Shown: piece by piece, positions 44,156 to 56,800 of the stretch
Numbering within the stretch: the first letter of the stretch is position 1
How the letters are laid out: every line of letters begins with the position of its first letter
From: Isoetes taiwanensis
Taxonomy: Eukaryota > Streptophyta > Lycopodiopsida > Isoetales > Isoetaceae
DNA length: 64,000 bases
Assembly: GCA_021234155.1 (NCBI GenBank)
Contig: JAJEKV010000168.1
Location: 989,352-1,053,351, forward strand
Direction: 5' to 3'
Program-made: the position numbers and the translations under genes
Notes under the pieces: generated by a model
What the model was told of the DNA's origin: nothing
Seen by the model: only the letters and a program-made list of their open reading frames with translations
Database searches by the model: none

Positions 44156-45214
44156 AATGGTAGTTGGTTATGAAAAAGCTGGCAGGTTGTCTAGCTCTTA
44201 TTCCCTAGAGTGTATTTTCTTTCATTAAGGATGTTCAATATTTTTTCATTAATGATATTCGATATTTCTCATGAATAGGTCGCATTAGGTTCCTTTGATA
44301 TTCCATTTATTTTTGACGAAAGAATTCCCACGAAAGTAGGAAGTGAATCTCCTTATGAATCCCCAAGGGCGGGCATCATATATGCTCGATTTACACCATT
44401 CCAATATTTTATTAGCTCTCTCTTTAACTACGTCCACTATTAGACCTCCTCCATGGCCCCATAAATTGACACATCACCCCCATCCCCTCCCCAACCCCTG
44501 TCGACATGCCCACAGATTCACGGTCACCACATGGCCCTTCCAATATGGCAGCCAAACTTCTGCTAGCAAATGCCATACACGCAATTCCACTACACAGAAT
44601 AGACCATTGTTTAGGTCCTGATTTGGAATAGCCTGCAAGACAATCCCTCGTGAGACCTTGATGTCAAATAAGCAAATCCTCAGCAATAGAGTATCACGTG
44701 GGATTTTACAGAAGGAAGAAACTAGAAATCAATGCCGAGAGGAAAATCTTTGAATATTGAAAGTGGGTACATGAGATCTCTCAACCATGGAGATGAGACA
44801 ATAAAAATAACAGAACTTCTCTAAGCTTTTAAGTCTAAGCTTCTGATATATATAGTACAATAGCCTTGGACCCAAAATAGCAAAAAGTCTGTGATTTCAG
44901 ATCTTGGTTATCTAATCCCAAATTCTCTGCTGACAGAGCAGGTAAATCAGCCATAATATTTGGAGTCATAATTGCCATGATTCGTGCTGGATGAGACTCA
45001 CTCTCCAAGGTTCACGTTTCATGGCTGTGGGTTTCTTACACCATGGATTCTCATGTTCTCTTCTTCGTAGGTGGTGTGGTCTTGTCTCTTGACGTGGACG
45101 TAGGCCCTTGTCCTTGGGCTCCTTTGTGTACCTTAGAAATAGTCATGTGCCTTTGGGCACGGGACTAACAACCACATTGGCAAGGTTGACAGATCTTCAC
45201 CGAGAAAAGGAACA
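44156..45214. other. Intergenic or LINE-B 5' region
   Basis: No gene motif is recognised. The last few hundred bases may be the 5' UTR of LINE-B, whose ORF1 starts at 45215. Confidence 0.35.
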
Positions 45215-46370
45215 ATGGCTAAGGCAAATGTTACACTCATGGCAAGGCAGGCCTACGGCCGCCAATTGAACCTCGCAGCAAGTCACTCACAAAGAACTGC
45301 AAATCCCCCACCTTCGGAGCTGTGGAAACACATGGAAGCAAGTGTGGAAGGCATTATAGTTAAGCTAATGTGCCTCACTAAGCAAATAGAATCATTTGCA
45401 CCTGCATTACTGACCAAGCATATAGACCTTGAGAAACAATGCATTGATGCTGTTGAATCACGTATGCAATAGCTTGATGATTGCTCTCAGCTTGCACAAT
45501 CAGCACATTGCCACATTCTCATACTTGCTCGGTCATTGTTGAACATCGAACAGATCTCACCACAACATCGAGAAGACTGGACACCATGATTCAAGATAGG
45601 GAACACTTTGAGCAGGAAATCAGGGGTCTCAAAGCACAATTCTATATATAGATTGCCGAGATGGCCACCAAAATCCAACAGCCTCTGCATTACATAGTAA
45701 ATGCCCTAGAGAAGACAAATTCTGCTCAAGATACTAATACAAACTTCAGGCTACAAAGGCTAGAAGAGCATTCTTCCTATCAGTACTATGATATTCAAGA
45801 GCTGAAAAAAAAATTTACCTCAACAGGCGAGGGGCTGGATGCTGAGGTTCAAGAACATGTATGTAATTGCATGCGGAAATTGCAGAAGCAGACATTGAAG
45901 AAGCAAAAGTTAAGCTTTTAGCTTCAAATATTGAAGGAAGGGTAGAGCAAGGCCAACCAAATCCTAACACAAACAAACAGCAGCGCTCAAACAACCAAGC
46001 CACCCAGCCAAACCGCTAACAGACCAGCTCATCCAAGACAGGATATTGGGCGAGCTATCATAGAGCAAAATGAACAGAGATAAATGTGCATAATATGGTG
46101 GTCCTAGGCCTTTTTGAGGAGGCATAAGAAGATCTCAAAGAGGAGATTTAGACATTGTACTCTTGAAGATGAGCTTTCATGTTCATGTGAACTTTATCAA
46201 GGCATCCCATCTTGGTATTCAATGCTTTGGCCAATCACATATTATGAAATTCATAGTGGCAGATGCCATTCTCCGTCAGGGAGCAAAGTTAACGGGCAAT
46301 TTTATTATATGGATTATGCCCTCACATCGTTGTAGCAGGAGTCATGTCGCTGGGAGCTTGCTTGTGCGAG
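45215..46370 (+). pseudogene. LINE-B ORF1, coiled coil plus L1-ORF1p-like domain
   Basis: From ATG 45215 come 85 codons (MAKANVTLMARQAYGR), a stop, then heptad-like text (LEKQCIDAVESRM; FRLQRLEEHSSYQYYDIQEL). Across small lesions the text then reads NMVVLGLFEEA.EDLKEE, KMSFHVHVNFIKASHLGIQ and MKFIVADAILRQGAKLTGNF. This series resembles the C-terminal domain of L1 ORF1p (Transposase_22 family), which binds RNA in the retrotransposition particle. The identification rests on pattern only. At least three stops are present. Confidence 0.5.
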
Positions 46371-46638
46371 GGACATAAGAAACAATGGAGGAGCCATTGC
46401 TCTGGTTGTCAGCCACCTGTCCATACTATAGGAGATGATGTGCAGAACAAAAGAGATTGCGAAGCAAGTGCTACTGCTGCTACTATAACCCCTCAAGGTA
46501 CTGCTACTACTATTCCTGCAACTGCTACTGCTCCTCTAACCCCCTTGGGAGCTGTTACCATACTTGCTATTGTAACTCCTTGGAATACTGCTGCTGCAAC
46601 TGGACATATCAATGCTTCCAAATATAGATTATGTTTAT

Positions 46639-47450
46639 GGTCTCTTGGAATTGTAGAGCTTTTCATGGCAGAAGGGGGACAACCTGAACTCCATAGCTCA
46701 GATATGGACTTTATTTTTCTTATAGAAACATGGGAGCATGCTGGTCAGAGGATAGTGGATATGCCAGACTATCAGCACTATTTATTGTTCAATGATTGCT
46801 CAAGGAAATAGGGACATGGCCGAATCACCTGCTATTACGAGGCAACACTGGTACCTTCAGCATCCTTACACAAGGCAGACAATCCTAAACGTTACATGTG
46901 GATAAGGATGCAGAGCCAATGTGAAAACCCTCTCTTTCTTGCCACCTGTTATTTCCCACATGCAAATTCAAACTTTTATCATAGCCACTCAGATGTCGAT
47001 AGGCTGAACCCACATAACAATTTATATGACCATATTCAGCAATAGAGACAGTTGCAACATGTGATGCTTGTTGGAGATCTTAACATACACACATGCACTA
47101 AGCAACTAAAAAAGTTCAACGTGTTGGCCAATGATATGTTGCACTCCACACATCAAAGAACTTATGGTCATGCAGGTCTGCTGACGGGAGCCATCCTGTC
47201 ATGAGATTTGAAAGACAGCTGCTTCAGATGTGCAATATCTTTGATGCTCATTTACAATAGTCTCACACAATGGCCATTCTCCTCCTATTACACTTGTCAA
47301 TAGGAGAATCTTGGGGGCAGATCCAGCCTCATGGATTATGTGCTTGTATGAGTAGTATTGAAGAGGACAAAAGCATTGCTTAGGTCTATCGAAGATCAGT
47401 TGTCCTATGAGGCACACACTCCACACCAATGTTGCTCTATCTGCCCCCAT
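46639..47450 (+). pseudogene. LINE-B APE endonuclease remnant
   Basis: It opens with VSWNCRAFHGR (the first APE block), then DMDFIFLIETWEH (catalytic Glu block), ITCYYEATLVPS, then MWIRMQSQ and LFLATCYFPHANSNFYHSH. VGDLNIHT (the GDFN block) follows, and then SSLMDYVLV near the end. These are the ordered strands of an APE-type LINE nuclease. Stops occur at about 46811 and 47041, so it is inactive. Confidence 0.8.
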
Positions 47451-48082
47451 TCACTTTGCAATGGAAAGTTGATATCATTGATTATGTGCTTGCTGAGTAG
47501 TATGTATACAATAGGATGACTGGATAACGAGATCCAGTTCTTAGAATTATGTAACTGTATGGTGGCTATGGTGCTACACTTACTATGTGAGCGCAGAAGG
47601 CATACTTCCATGATGTCACTGGGAACACTACTATATGAAGCTTGGTTTGTAGAATAAGATTGTTATATGATGGTACAAGACTTTGGCCAACAGAGAGAAT
47701 AGACTGATAGCCATGAGCAGTCTTTTCATTTCATGGGATTAGCCCAAAACTCTAGCTGTGTTGTTCAGGCTGCTTTCTATCTTCTAACTCTTAATTCCAG
47801 CATTGTTTTTTTTGCTTTGCACATAGCCATAGTCGTAGCCAACCACATGCCAGTCTTGGTCACAGCAATCCCACATCAGATATGCCCCAATAGATTCCTC
47901 GTTCACCCATGAATGCCTCATTTTTTCGGGATCGTCCTGCCCGTCCGCTCAAAGCACTCGGTCTGGGCTTGCTCTACCACAAATTCACCTCTCTTCACAA
48001 AACTCCAGCCCCATATTGGGCTCTTGATGTGAACAGGCCACTGACAGTTGTATGAAAGGACAACTTCCCGGATTTAGGCATC

Positions 48083-48610
48083 TTTACCATTGGACTTGCA
48101 TGTCTAAGTTTACCACTAGACTTAGTTGTCTAGGTTTACCATTGAACCTGCATATCCAAGTTTACCACTAGACTTAGTTGTCCAGGTTTACCACTATACA
48201 TGGTTGTCCAGGCTAACCATTACACTTACATGTCCAGGTTTACCATTATACTTGCATGTCCACGTTTACCACTAGACTTAGTTGTCCAGGTTTACCACTA
48301 CACTTGTATGTCCAGGTTTACCACTAGACATGGTTGTCCAGGCTAATCATTACACCTATATGTCCAAGTTTACCATTGGACTTGCATGTCCAAGTTTATC
48401 ACTAGACTTAGTTGTCTAGGTTTACCACTAGACATGGTTGTCCAGGCTAACCATTATACTAATATGTCTCCCATGGTAAACCTGGACATGCAAGTCCAAT
48501 GGTTAGCCGGGACAACCAAGTCTAGTGGTAAGCTTGGACATGCAAGTCCAATGGTAAAGCTAGACATGCAAGTCCAATGGTAAACCTAGACATGCAACTT
48601 TCGTGGTTAA
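48083..48610. repeat. 26-bp minisatellite with an internal orientation switch
   Basis: From 48083 to about 48467 about fifteen 26-bp units read tttaccactagacttagttg + tccagg or tttaccattggacttgcatg + tccaag, the two types partly alternating (a 52-bp higher order). At about 48470-48480 (near ctcccatggtaaacc) orientation flips, and about five units run in the reverse complement to 48610. Transcripts through the switch would form a long hairpin. There is no coding sequence. Confidence 0.9.
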
Positions 48611-49400
48611 CCACCAAGTTGCCAACTTGTCCACAATAACCAAAACGGGAGGTCATTTCTCTAAGGTTAGCTTCTATGCAAGTATATGACATTAGGTTAG
48701 GGTGATTATGTGACAATAATTACTGTTAGGGTTATCCAGTGACAATACTTACAGATTTTGCTAAAAAACGTGATAAGTTGAGAGGTGTTAGCAAAAGAGA
48801 GCAGCATGCTAAAAACTTATTAGGTTGACATGTATCTTCAAAATGGAGCACATTACTAAAAAAAACATTCATAAAACTGTGCAAAACAATTGTAGAAAAC
48901 AATATTTTTTTTCCACAAGAAATATAAAATAACAAATGCATAATGGCCACGCAAATGGGATGGAGATCGTTGAAGACGTCCTCGCGGCATCAAGATCACG
49001 CCGTGCCAAAATACTTCGGGTGTTCAAATCAAACGGCCGTGCCATTGCAGGTGCCATTGCAGGAGCGGGTACGGCGGCATAAAAAATAGTTTAGGGTATA
49101 GTCCCTATTCTTAAGCCCCACCCATCGATGGGGATTCTAACGCATGCCTCGGAGCATGCTTGAAAGCAGATGGGCCATTCGGGATCGAGGATTCATGAGC
49201 TGCGATGGGGAGCATGCTGATTCCATGCATGGCCGAGCTAACCACGAATTTCTGGCCGAGATTACCACTTCTCGGAGTAGGAATATGATGCTATGTATAT
49301 CTGCCGGTTTCGAGCTCTCAGAAGAATCTGACGGATTCTACCTAATACATCGGCTGTGATCAGAGAGGTTGCTCAGGGTCTGTATCAAAAGTTGTTTTAA
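48611..49400. other. Spacer with a GC-richer patch and two small open frames
   Basis: At 48959-49081 a 40-codon frame (MEIVEDVLAASRSRRAKILR, then Ala/Gly-rich) lies in a GC-rich patch. At 49144-49359 a 71-codon frame (MPRSMLESRWAIRDRGFMSC) follows. Neither is recognised. They could be a decayed or unannotated exon pair. Evidence for expression is absent. Confidence 0.25.
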
Positions 49401-51173
49401 GAATTGACGAGCTGTTGCAAGGTGTTCAATTTGCATGGGCTATGTCGTGCCTGTAAATTTGTTCGATGCTTAGTTGCTGCTCTAGTTTTGCTAACTGGAA
49501 TCAATTCTTTGTGGTGAATCACCTTAATGTCTTTGCTCTGGCTTATCTAACAGAAAGGCCCTTAGCGCAGCGAACCACTGGTCAGAAGTTGGAGACCATT
49601 GGTCAATTGTCTATGAAGATTTCGCTGCTGTAACTTTACTGTAAATCACTGCTACAATATCATTCCAACAATCCAATACACACTGAGGTTTGATTGTGAT
49701 TTAAAGGCTTTGCTTTTCTTAACAAGAAATTATAAATCCATTTATCACCAAGTCCAATGTAACATCTCCATTATCTCCAACAATTGCCGCAAACTATTCA
49801 AGTTATAGTGTTCTCGCCTTATGTTGCGAAGAGCGTACTTTCGCAACCACATCCATTCCACTGTTGGGCAAACTCTGGGGTAAAGAAGATTTTTCCAGTT
49901 GAAATTGCCAAATTTTTTATTGAGTTGGTCTACGACAGGAAAATTTTAGGGAGATTTTGATGCATATTTCTATAATGACTATACTAAATTCTGATAGGAG
50001 ACTTAAGTATCTTGAAATATCTGACTACTTAGGGAAACTTTAGGAAAATTGATACGTCTAAAAAGGTTCCCCCACGTTGATACATCCAATGAGAAGAAGC
50101 GTGTGACCAAAAAGTTTCACCGACATTGATACATCTAATGAGAAGACGCAGTAACAAACAAAATATAGTGCATTCAAGTTAAAATATATCCAATAGAACT
50201 TGTTGTTTTGAAAACCCATTGATCACCATGGCTCCTTCCTTACCTCCAAACATTGCCCAACCTGTTCTAAGTTATATAGTTTTCAAGCTATATTGTTCTT
50301 CCAAAATCGCATTGAGGTAGAGCTAGTTGCGTTTCAAGGCAAAACCACAACTCGTTGAAGTTTTATTGTTATTCCTTGGGTGGTATTTGGGTTGAGATGG
50401 AGATTGTCCATTTGCATTATCCAAGGAATCACCTACTTATATTGGCATTTTGGGTCAGTTCTCGAAGGTTGCACTTTGACACGGTGATCCAAACCTACAC
50501 GTGGGTTTTTTAAACATTACTAGCAGATTTTAATGCTTCTATTTAAGGATACCAAGATATGACTTCTGTTTACAAAACCCATGTCAAGTGGAAGAGCTTC
50601 CACCAGAAGTTGTCTGCCAGCTATGTTGCTGCTATCATAGTGTTGTAACATCAGAGAATTATTTATGGTTGAGGATACGTTGCCATTCATGCTCCCAATT
50701 GTGGTGTGCGCACAAACAAGAAGCAATTCAGAGTGTATTTCTGTCAAATCATCTATTGCAAGCCTCAAGTGCCCATAAGGCATAACCTGCATTGATGTAT
50801 TATGTTGCATGTCCACATCGAATGGAAAGGACTCAATGACGATTTGCCAAAACAAAAGCTCAATCATCTTCAATTATTAGACGTTTACCTTCAAGATACT
50901 TCCTTCCCATCAAGAAATTGTGACCTGCAATTGTAAAACCCCATGGATCCTTCCAGCTATTGCCAATAGATTGGTAACAAGTATTCAAGGATCTACTTTC
51001 AAAAATATACCTCCAAAACCCCCTAAAGCCCCTCTCCTAAAATGAGGACTACCTTACTAAGAATAAATGAGCTACATACTGGTTGCTACTCATTGCATTT
51101 AAGATCCATCTTCTTAATTCCTGAACACACCAATATTTCTTCTGCAATCTAATGCAGCAGTTTATCTTTCAGC
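49401..51173. other. Intergenic, downstream of the LPA3-like gene
   Basis: The only longer frame (50520-50873, minus, 117 codons) has no motif and is mirrored by an open frame on the other strand. The part next to 51173 is presumably the 3' UTR of the LPA3-like gene. Confidence 0.4.
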
Positions 51174-53042
51174 CTAAGTTCTAAGATTTGGCAATATGTT
51201 CAATGCAACCTCCTTCAGTGAAGGCATTTTCTCCTGTTCATGTAAGCAAATCATTCTATTATTTACCACCCGTAGTACCTGCCAAGGCCCAGGATAGACC
51301 CTGTGTTTCCACGAACATTACATGTTAGTTGAAGATGACGATAGACTAGCTATTAGCAAAACTGACAGAATGCACCTGAATAATGTCCCCCCAGGATATC
51401 CCTTAAAGTTGTGCACATAATATACTGTTTCAAACAGTGGTAAGAAGTTCCTTGAAAGAGCTCCAAGCTTAGGGTAAAAGAACGGTGGATAGTCTTATAT
51501 ATGACATATTGAGTAGAATGCAATGATGACCTTTTCCTAGTTAGAATAAACAGCATAGAACAAATACAACTTCAAAAAGGATACATCCACTTCTTATTCT
51601 ATCCAATTCACCATTGAAAACCACTATTGGATAGCTGTTGTTCTTGGCAACATCCTTATATAGTTCTTCTACGGCGAGCATTTCTAAAAATGTGAAGGTC
51701 AAAAAGTGAGCATACAGAGGCATAAGAGGACTAAAGCAATAAATATCATTTTACCATTTACATTGAAGTGTGGGTAAGCAGCTACAAATAGCCTATCAGC
51801 TGGCCTCACACGGTCTAAAAACTTCACCTTTTTACTAAATCCTATATCCTCCAAGCCCGAAGGGCTAGTTAAATAGTCCAATTTGAAAGAAGTCCCTTGA
51901 AATAAGCCTTCCTTGGCTGACTGGAACTCTCGAACATCCGGAAAGAACTATGAAAGATACGAGATGAAATTTATATGGAAATGGACAGATGTCAAAGTAA
52001 AGACATATTAGTTAAAATGTAAGTTTGTACATCTTGTGAAGATTAGTTAGCAGGAAAGTAAAAAAACCAGACTTGAATTAGTATTGGTTATCCTCGAACG
52101 AAACCACAATTAGCCCTCATGGCATGAGATTGCAAATGAAGGTCCTATGCTAGGAGACTAATATTCCTTTCCCATAAGGACCAAAACAGAATATAAGTAT
52201 TCTCCACCCATTAACAGAATGAAAGTTTAAGAAAGGATATATCTACTTGAAATTAATTTGCATTTGTTATGGCCATCTGTATAACACAGCGTGGAGCAGC
52301 GAGAAGTGACCTTTAACAAAGGGAACCAACACATAAAACTTGATTCAAGCTATTTAGGATTCTATGTAAAATCAAAACACTGCATATGTGCATATTGTCT
52401 CATCGATAACTGCAGTTTGTAACAACATGCTCCTTTAATTTCTTGAACATGAAATTTAACAGTAAGAAATCTTACAATTCGAATTCGTGATGCTTGCTCC
52501 ATGTCTAAAAGACCTTCACAAAACTCCCGGACCAATTGCAAGCTATTATTCATTTCGATTCCTCCCTCTGCGTCTCCTGCATGCAAGAAAGATAGCCTTT
52601 AGACTGACATAATGTAGCACAACAAGAATACTCATGCACATCTCATTACCTGAAACAGAGCCAAGCCCAGCGGTAGGGAACTCAATTTCCTGTTTATACA
52701 CACACATTGAAAAAGAGAAATCTCGTATACTGTAACTCTGGCATTGCATGCAGAACTTACCAGTAATGTTTTTGAATCTTGTAGGGCAGCATATGTGGCG
52801 ATTTTCAACTGCAAAATACGTATTCCTTAGGCCAACCGGAGAGAGGCTTTAAACAATGGTTCGAAGAAGGTCGAAACCTGCTGAAGCACTTCGTTGTAAT
52901 CTTTTGGGAAATCAACAGAAGAAGAATTCTTTAGGCAGCGGATACGCCCACCAGATTGTTGCCTCCTTATTGTAGGAGAAGGGTGCAGATTAAGAGGAAG
53001 TAATTTACAAGGAACTACTGCCAATGCAAATGCTGTCTGCAT
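51174..53042 (-). CDS. LPA3: DUF1995 plastid protein, LPA3-like (PSII accumulation)
   Basis: There are eight exons, read right to left: 53042-52878, 52808-52761, 52689-52650, 52576-52476, 51947-51755, 51683-51585, 51493-51376 and 51300-51174. All junctions are GT-AG and in frame, giving 296 residues. The first ~40 residues are Ser/Arg-rich with few acids, as in a plastid transit peptide. The DUF1995 domain follows with EIEFPTAGLGSVSGDAEGG, IRIFFPD, KLDYLTSPSGLEDIGF, AYPHFNVNEMLAVEELYKD, VVFNGELDRIRSGYYPPFFY, YYVHNFKG and VYPGPWQVLR, ending MPSLKEVALNILP. In Arabidopsis LPA3 helps insert newly made CP43 during photosystem II assembly at the thylakoid. DUF1995 has paralogues in plants, so exact orthology is inferred. 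It is shorter than Arabidopsis LPA3, mostly at the N-terminus. Confidence 0.92.
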
Positions 53043-54239
53043 TGCCGGAGACTGCTATGCGATAATGGATCATATCTTTGGCATAGTTCCCATACATATT
53101 GCATATAAAGGATAAAGAGAAAAAATTGCCTTTATTGGCTACTATATAGGTATATATACACACATGTGACGTGTTGGGCCATGTCAGATGCCACGGTGGC
53201 ATGTTTGGCTCGCACAAGGGTATTCGCTCTTGATTTGGGGTTCAGATCTAGGCATTGACTGCTTCATAAAAAGGAGGAGCAATTTTATGTCATTGCCTTT
53301 AACGTGTAATCACATAAATACTCATCTATCTCCTATACTCGTCTAATCTGAACCTTTGGTCTAGAAAATCTACCACATGATATTCTATATCCTGCAAGCA
53401 TAACCGTTTGCACAAAAACAAGATGGGGTCAAACAGACATTTCCACATCACCCTATGATTTGGTTATGCTATTGAAGTCAATGATACAGTCAAACAAATA
53501 TGAGAACATCCAAATAAACCTGTGAACAATAAACATTTCACAATATACAACCGTCCAACAGCAAAGGGCTTTCACTTATTGTCCCTGCAAATAATCAGCA
53601 ATTTTGCTGAATCATGAAGAATAAAGATGCCACAATTTCCAAGAGTGCTAAAAGAAGACATAGTATTCCTGGAAACAAATGCTTTGTATCTGTGTGAATA
53701 TGATGAAATGGAACTAAGAAAGCAATAAGGAACTGCGCTACTACAAAACCTCTGCGTGTATATAAAACTGGACGAATTGAAATTAAGAAAGCAACACATG
53801 AAATCAACATACATACACATGTTCAAAACTCAAAGAAAAATTATAGTGTTCCTTCTAGATTTGATTTCCCCCAGTGATACTTTAACTTCACTTTCGAAAA
53901 TAAGTAAAACAACTATAAAAAAAGGGAAGAAAAGGAAAAAAGTGAACCCTATTTGGTGATTTCTTAAAGTTCCTACATATCTTGGTGTCAGCAACTAGAG
54001 TAATCCGTCTATTTTGTCAAGTCCACTCTTTCTTAGGTTTGGCTAATTGTTGTACTGGTGGAGTTGTCTGGAGGTGGAGGTTTGACTATTCAACCTAAAA
54101 ACTCACTTGGTCGGCAAAAAAATTGAGCTAAATTTTTTTCTTTGGGCATTGTTTTTTTCATTTACTTTAGCCACTTTTCTTGGCCAGAATGCTATAAAAT
54201 AGCCATTTGGCTAACCTTAGCTATTATTTTATTCCATGT
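53043..54239. other. Promoter side of the LPA3-like gene and spacer
   Basis: On the minus strand this is the upstream region of the LPA3-like gene. A TA-rich tract (53140-53165, tatataggtatatatacaca) is about 100 bp upstream of its ATG and could hold the TATA element. No gene is recognised to its right. Confidence 0.4.
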
Positions 54240-56800
54240 TAGTTTTTTTTTTTTTTTTTTTTTTTTTTTGAAGGACGTGAGGCTCTTTTTATTGACAAGA
54301 ACAAGGCCCTGTTACACAATGCAGGGACATGAATAAAACCCTAGTGGATAGGTGACCCAACTAAGGCAAAACAGATCTATGCGTAAGAAGAACAAATAAA
54401 TCGTCACATGGTTATCTCTTTTATCATCGGCTAGAGATGAGCAACGATAAGCTTTAATGATTTTTGCTTTGGCACAATGGAGAAAGTTGTCGATCGAGAT
54501 AATGTGCACCTTGGAAAATACACAAAAGCGTCGCCTCTGCGGATAGACCACAAAATTCAACTAGAAGCAAGATGGAAATGCCCGCTTCTTAAAGTTATGC
54601 CAAGCAGGGGGGTAAAGTGCAAGTAGGATCTCACGGCTGAGTGGTGACACACTAAAAAGAGTGAACAACCACCCAAGCACAGATGATCGCCCGCAGGCGG
54701 GTGTTCAATAGTTTCAACCGTTGGCCCACGGAGGGAATGATGTGAGGACTCTAGGGTTCATCTTGTGAACCAAGACATTCACTCGAACACATCTATGGAG
54801 AATTTGCCATGTGGCCGACACTTTAAGGGTGGAGCAATTTATCCATGTCCACATCAAACACTTTTCTCACATGGTTGAGGAACACGAAGATGCCAATCTT
54901 TGGGATGGGGAAGAGGCTCTATTATCTAAAAGCGGCACTGTCACGTGGAAAAACAAACTTTTAAACTGCGTGCATCACATATCAAATAGGCACGCTCGGC
55001 TGTAGTTTGGCTACTGTGGATGGCAAAAATCAGCCACCCGGCCCAGTTCTTCGATCCCGCTCTATGCTCGCGAAATCTACGTGCGAAAAACCTCATGACA
55101 AAGATGGCCGGAATCGCCTGCGCGCATGTCGTTAAAACCCACGCTAGCCGCCAACGTTAGGTCTTTGGATAATACAAAGTGCACATAAAAATTTTGATCA
55201 TGAATACCTTACAGGGAAGCCACCAGCATGACATTGACAATGAAGCGCAAGCAGAAGTTAACATGGAATAAAGATCTAGCATCTCGGGGAGATAGAACTT
55301 TAAAGATAGAGAGCATCCATAGGAACTGGAAGCGATAGTTGTCTTGTGAAAGGGAAGACTATGATGATTACTGCTGTATAAACCAGGAGAGTCCTTTTAC
55401 CAGGAGGGAGCCCTCAAATGAACTTTGAAATCATGGCTGGCTTTACAAAGCGGAAGTCCAACATTCCAAGGCACCAGTACCTTAGGCTTGATGCACTAGT
55501 CCAAGATACCTTAACAATAGCACCTACGCGGGTAGCCACCCCGGATGGGATTCGACAATACCTGACCTCATTCATCTTACATTGAGGGCAGGTAAGACGG
55601 ATGCCATGTAGACATGGGTGTTCTTTGAGGCGGATCTTACAGGCTGTGATCCTACCGTGGCAAAGATAACTAGCCACCTTCCACCCGAGCAGGATGTTTC
55701 TCAAGACCTTTAATGATCTCATCCCAAAGCGCATGAGGCGAAACATACCCACGGGAATGCCCAAAAGCTTTGTGGGTTGACCATGAGGAAGCCACCATCC
55801 AGGGGTAGTAAAAAATCTGAGAGGGAACATCACTATCCGGTGTCCATAGAGCCGGTGCACTTTCTCAACCTACAAGAACTCCAGGCCGGGGAGAAAGTAT
55901 CTAGGGCTGACTTAACATTGTAAGGTTTTGTCATTGGCCATAAGAAAAGGAAAGTGTCATGTTTATCACGATTACACACCTCCGAACCATCCAACATGGG
56001 CGGATACGGATGATACCTTCGAGCTACAGCATAGGGGTTTTGAGACAACATACGCAACAATAGTAGAAGGCAAAACCAAGGACAATCTGTCGGATCCCAA
56101 ACCAACACTAATTTGGGATAAAACCACCTTGAAAAGCAACATGTGTGACATGACTTCCCCTTATTTATCACGGGTGAATGCCTCTCCAAATCCCAAAACA
56201 AGAAGGCATTTCTCCAAAAATACCCAATCCACCTTTGTCATGAAACATTTGCTACTTATGAGATTCCACACAATTGCTTTTTTTACATCATGTCGAGATA
56301 GCATCTTCTTCATTGCATGTCCTCTTGCGTCATCTTCTTATGTGTCTCCTACTATAATTAATTCACCCGATTATTCGTCTCTTATCTTCTCCTCAAGTTG
56401 TACATATCCATCTAAAGAACTTAGTGTCTACCTTAATTTGTCGTGGCAAATCCACCTTTTATGCTCATGGTAACCCAAGCGTATTGTAAGTCTAAATCCC
56501 TGCAGCGTTGAGCGTGGTTTAATATACGTACTTCACCCAGCTTATGCTTCATTTTGTATAGTGGCCATACCTTCCCTAAAGCAGTTCTAGGACTGCTTGG
56601 AATCTTTGGATATTTGTAAGGATCCACGAGGGCACAAATTGTCCATCACGATCCATCTCTCTGGTTTAAAATTCCAAATAATCCTCTCCTCATATTTTTC
56701 TCTGATCTTCCATTGCATATATGGACTATAAGTTACTCTCATACCCTTTCTAACATGGTTCCTTCTTCCCAAACATCATCTCCCAGGCAATCTTCATGTC
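54240..56800 (-). mobile_element. LINE-C with poly(A) tail, degenerate, 5'-truncated or decayed
   Basis: A run of about 29 T at 54242-54270 is the poly(A) tail in minus orientation, preceded on that strand by agagcctcacgtccttc, a typical plant LINE 3' end. Going 5' there are RT remains: KHDTFLFLWPMT (from ADDTxLFL) at about 55925-55965, then WWLPHGQPTKLLGIPVG and WKVASYLCHGRITACKI (the thumb-region KLSLAGRI block) at 55640-55800. Text to about 56800 still looks LINE-like but is too shifted to place. It differs in tail and motifs from LINE-A and LINE-B. Confidence 0.72.

Larger units (their letters stand above)
45215..48050 (+). mobile_element. LINE-B: L1-like ORF1 and APE endonuclease, degenerate
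   Basis: The order on the plus strand is ORF1 (45215 to about 46370) and then ORF2 with an endonuclease (about 46639-47450). Beyond that, only uncertain RT-region debris is present before the minisatellite at 48083. It is interrupted by several stops and shifts. Its endonuclease blocks parallel those of LINE-A in order and spacing, but it lacks LINE-A's high GC. Confidence 0.75.

Noticed and set aside
54242-54270. Long T-run as a pol III terminator
   Set aside because: It is adjacent to a LINE 3' end in minus orientation and is better explained as the poly(A) tail.
55414-55860. 148-codon minus frame as a separate gene
   Set aside because: It contains LINE RT thumb text (LLGIPVG, GRITACK) and belongs to LINE-C.
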